Positions 61,660 through 64,000 of a stretch of DNA of 64,000 bases are shown piece after piece (the stretch's first letter is position 1; each line of letters begins with the position of its first letter). Origin of the DNA: Actinospineispora eucalypti. Lineage in GTDB: Bacteria; Actinomycetota; Actinomycetes; Mycobacteriales; Pseudonocardiaceae. Under the pieces are notes generated by a model that did no database searches, had not been told where the DNA came from, and saw nothing but the letters and a program-made list of their open reading frames with translations. A program made the translations under genes and the position numbers. The DNA lies in NCBI GenBank assembly GCA_014208095.1, contig JACHMT010000001.1, positions 2,790,001-2,854,000 of the forward strand. The letters are read 5' to 3'.

Positions 61660-62608
61660 CCGGGGTGAAGCCGAGCACCAGCGCCGAAGGCGCTGGCCGA
61701 GCACGCGCCCAGTTAGGCGCGAGCGGGAGATCTAGCGAGCGGCTGGCGCGCGCCGGGGAGAAGGCCGGCGTGCTGGCCGAGGCGCTGCCCTGGCTGCAGA
61801 ACTTCCACGGCAAGATCGTGGTGATCAAGTACGGCGGCAACGCCATGATCGATGACCAGCTGAAACAGGCGTTCGCGCAGGACATGGTGTTCCTCCGGCT
61901 GGCCGGCATCCACCCGGTGGTGGTGCACGGCGGCGGGCCGCAGATCACCGCGATGCTGAAGCGGCTGAACCTGCCGGGGGAGTTCCGGGGCGGGCTGCGG
62001 GTGACCACGCCGGAGACCATCGACGTGGTGCGCATGGTGCTGGTCGGGCAGGTCGGGCGGGAGCTGGTCGGCCTGATCAACGCGCACGGCCCCTACGCGG
62101 TCGGCATGTCGGGGGAGGACGCCGGGCTGTTCACGGCCGAGCGCCGCACCGCGCTGGTCGGCGGGGAACAGGTGGACATCGGCCTGGTCGGGGACGTCAC
62201 CCAGGTCAACCCGGCGGCGGTGCGCGACATCGTGGCCGCCGGCCGGATCCCGGTGGTGGCCGGCGTCGCCCCGGACGCCGAGGGCGTGGTCTACAACATC
62301 AACGCGGACAGCGCGGCCGCCGCGTTGGCCGAGGCGCTGGGCGCCGCCAAGCTGGTGGTGCTCACCGACGTGGAGGGCCTCTACGCCAACTACCCGGACC
62401 CGGACTCGCTGATCAGCGAGCTGACCGAGGCCCAGCTGGCGGCGATGCTGCCCAGCCTGGAGTCCGGCATGGCCCCCAAGATGGAGGCCTGCCTGCGCGC
62501 GGTGCGCGGCGGCGTCTCCCAGGCACACGTGATCGATGGCCGGCTGGCGCACTCGGTGCTGCTGGAGGTCTTCACCAGCGAAGGAGTGGGAACGATGGTG
62601 GTGCCGTC

Positions 62609-62612
<4 letters not shown>
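61656..62612 (+). CDS. argB: N-acetylglutamate kinase
   Basis: 318 residues from GTG 61656 (GTGA overlap with argJ). Kinase motifs: [10 protein letters not shown] near 50, [10 protein letters not shown] near 89 and [28 protein letters not shown] near 211. The N-terminus is about 20 residues longer than usual and contains the in-frame palindromic insert at 61696-61728 ([10 protein letters not shown]). The conserved fold begins after it, near [16 protein letters not shown], so the insert should not harm the enzyme. Confidence 0.96.
61696..61728 (+). repeat. 33-nt in-frame palindromic insert in argB
   Basis: Hairpin CGCGCC-CAGTTA-GGCGCG inside a 33-nt unit that matches 63805-63837 in argF at 29 positions. 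It keeps the reading frame and sits between the start codon and the first conserved residues. Confidence 0.8.

Positions 62613-64000
<1,388 letters not shown>

Overview
This is a high-GC chromosomal segment from an actinobacterium, most probably a Pseudonocardiales relative (Amycolatopsis / Saccharothrix type). Grounds: GC-rich codon use throughout, frequent GTG starts, many ATGA/GTGA start-stop overlaps, Mce-associated proteins, an F420-type (LLM) oxidoreductase, and a block syntenic with mycobacterial pgsA2-gcvH-garA-Rv1828-Rv1829-Rv1830. No rRNA, tRNA or CRISPR array was seen.

Layout. 1-4.5 kb: a NarL-type response regulator, a lone receiver domain, two divergent HlyD-like adaptors and a TetR regulator. 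4.6-10.5 kb: two acyl-CoA ligases, a TetR, a cytochrome P450, a 19-residue Cys-rich peptide gene with its own promoter and hairpin, and a long intergenic inverted repeat. 10.8-15.2 kb: two Mce-associated membrane proteins and an orphan molybdenum hydroxylase large subunit. 15.2-17.0 kb: an IS256-family element with 8-bp target duplication and a nonsense codon in its transposase, next to an ORF-less relict built of 22-bp repeats. 17.0-24.3 kb: a Ski2-like helicase, a membrane adenylate cyclase, a BTAD protein and a MEDS/STAS plus MEDS/ATPase stress-signalling pair. 24.6-30.9 kb: a GH65 phosphorylase, an IlvX-like ThDP enzyme, a FAD-linked oxidase and an OsmC protein.

30.9-34.5 kb is the conserved actinobacterial core block: phosphatidyltransferase, GcvH, the 2-oxoglutarate switch GarA, an FtsR-like MerR, a DUF151 nuclease and a ResR/McdR-like MerR. 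34.5-47.9 kb is mixed accessory sequence: a DUF559 protein bracketed by hairpin repeats, an ODP-type metallo-hydrolase, an LLM oxidoreductase, an alpha/beta hydrolase with a divergent MerR, a RibD-like reductase, a Uma2 endonuclease, an Nramp-like transporter, paired CNNM/CBS proteins, two decayed genes and two toxin-antitoxin loci. One of these loci lies between an ArsR gene and an MFS gene and is flanked by perfect 26-bp direct repeats.

48-51.5 kb holds an MFS exporter, an SDR, pantothenate kinase and a MerR. 52.2-58.4 kb is a coherent, apparently undescribed catabolic locus: SDR and TetR on one strand, and divergently a translationally coupled operon of PTE-like hydrolase, MHS-type transporter, amidohydrolase and acyl-CoA ligase, with a nested palindromic operator between them. 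The right end is the arginine operon argC-J-B-D-F (argF cut by the window end). argB and argF each carry, near their 5' ends, the same 33-nt in-frame palindromic insert with a compensatory base change in the stem.
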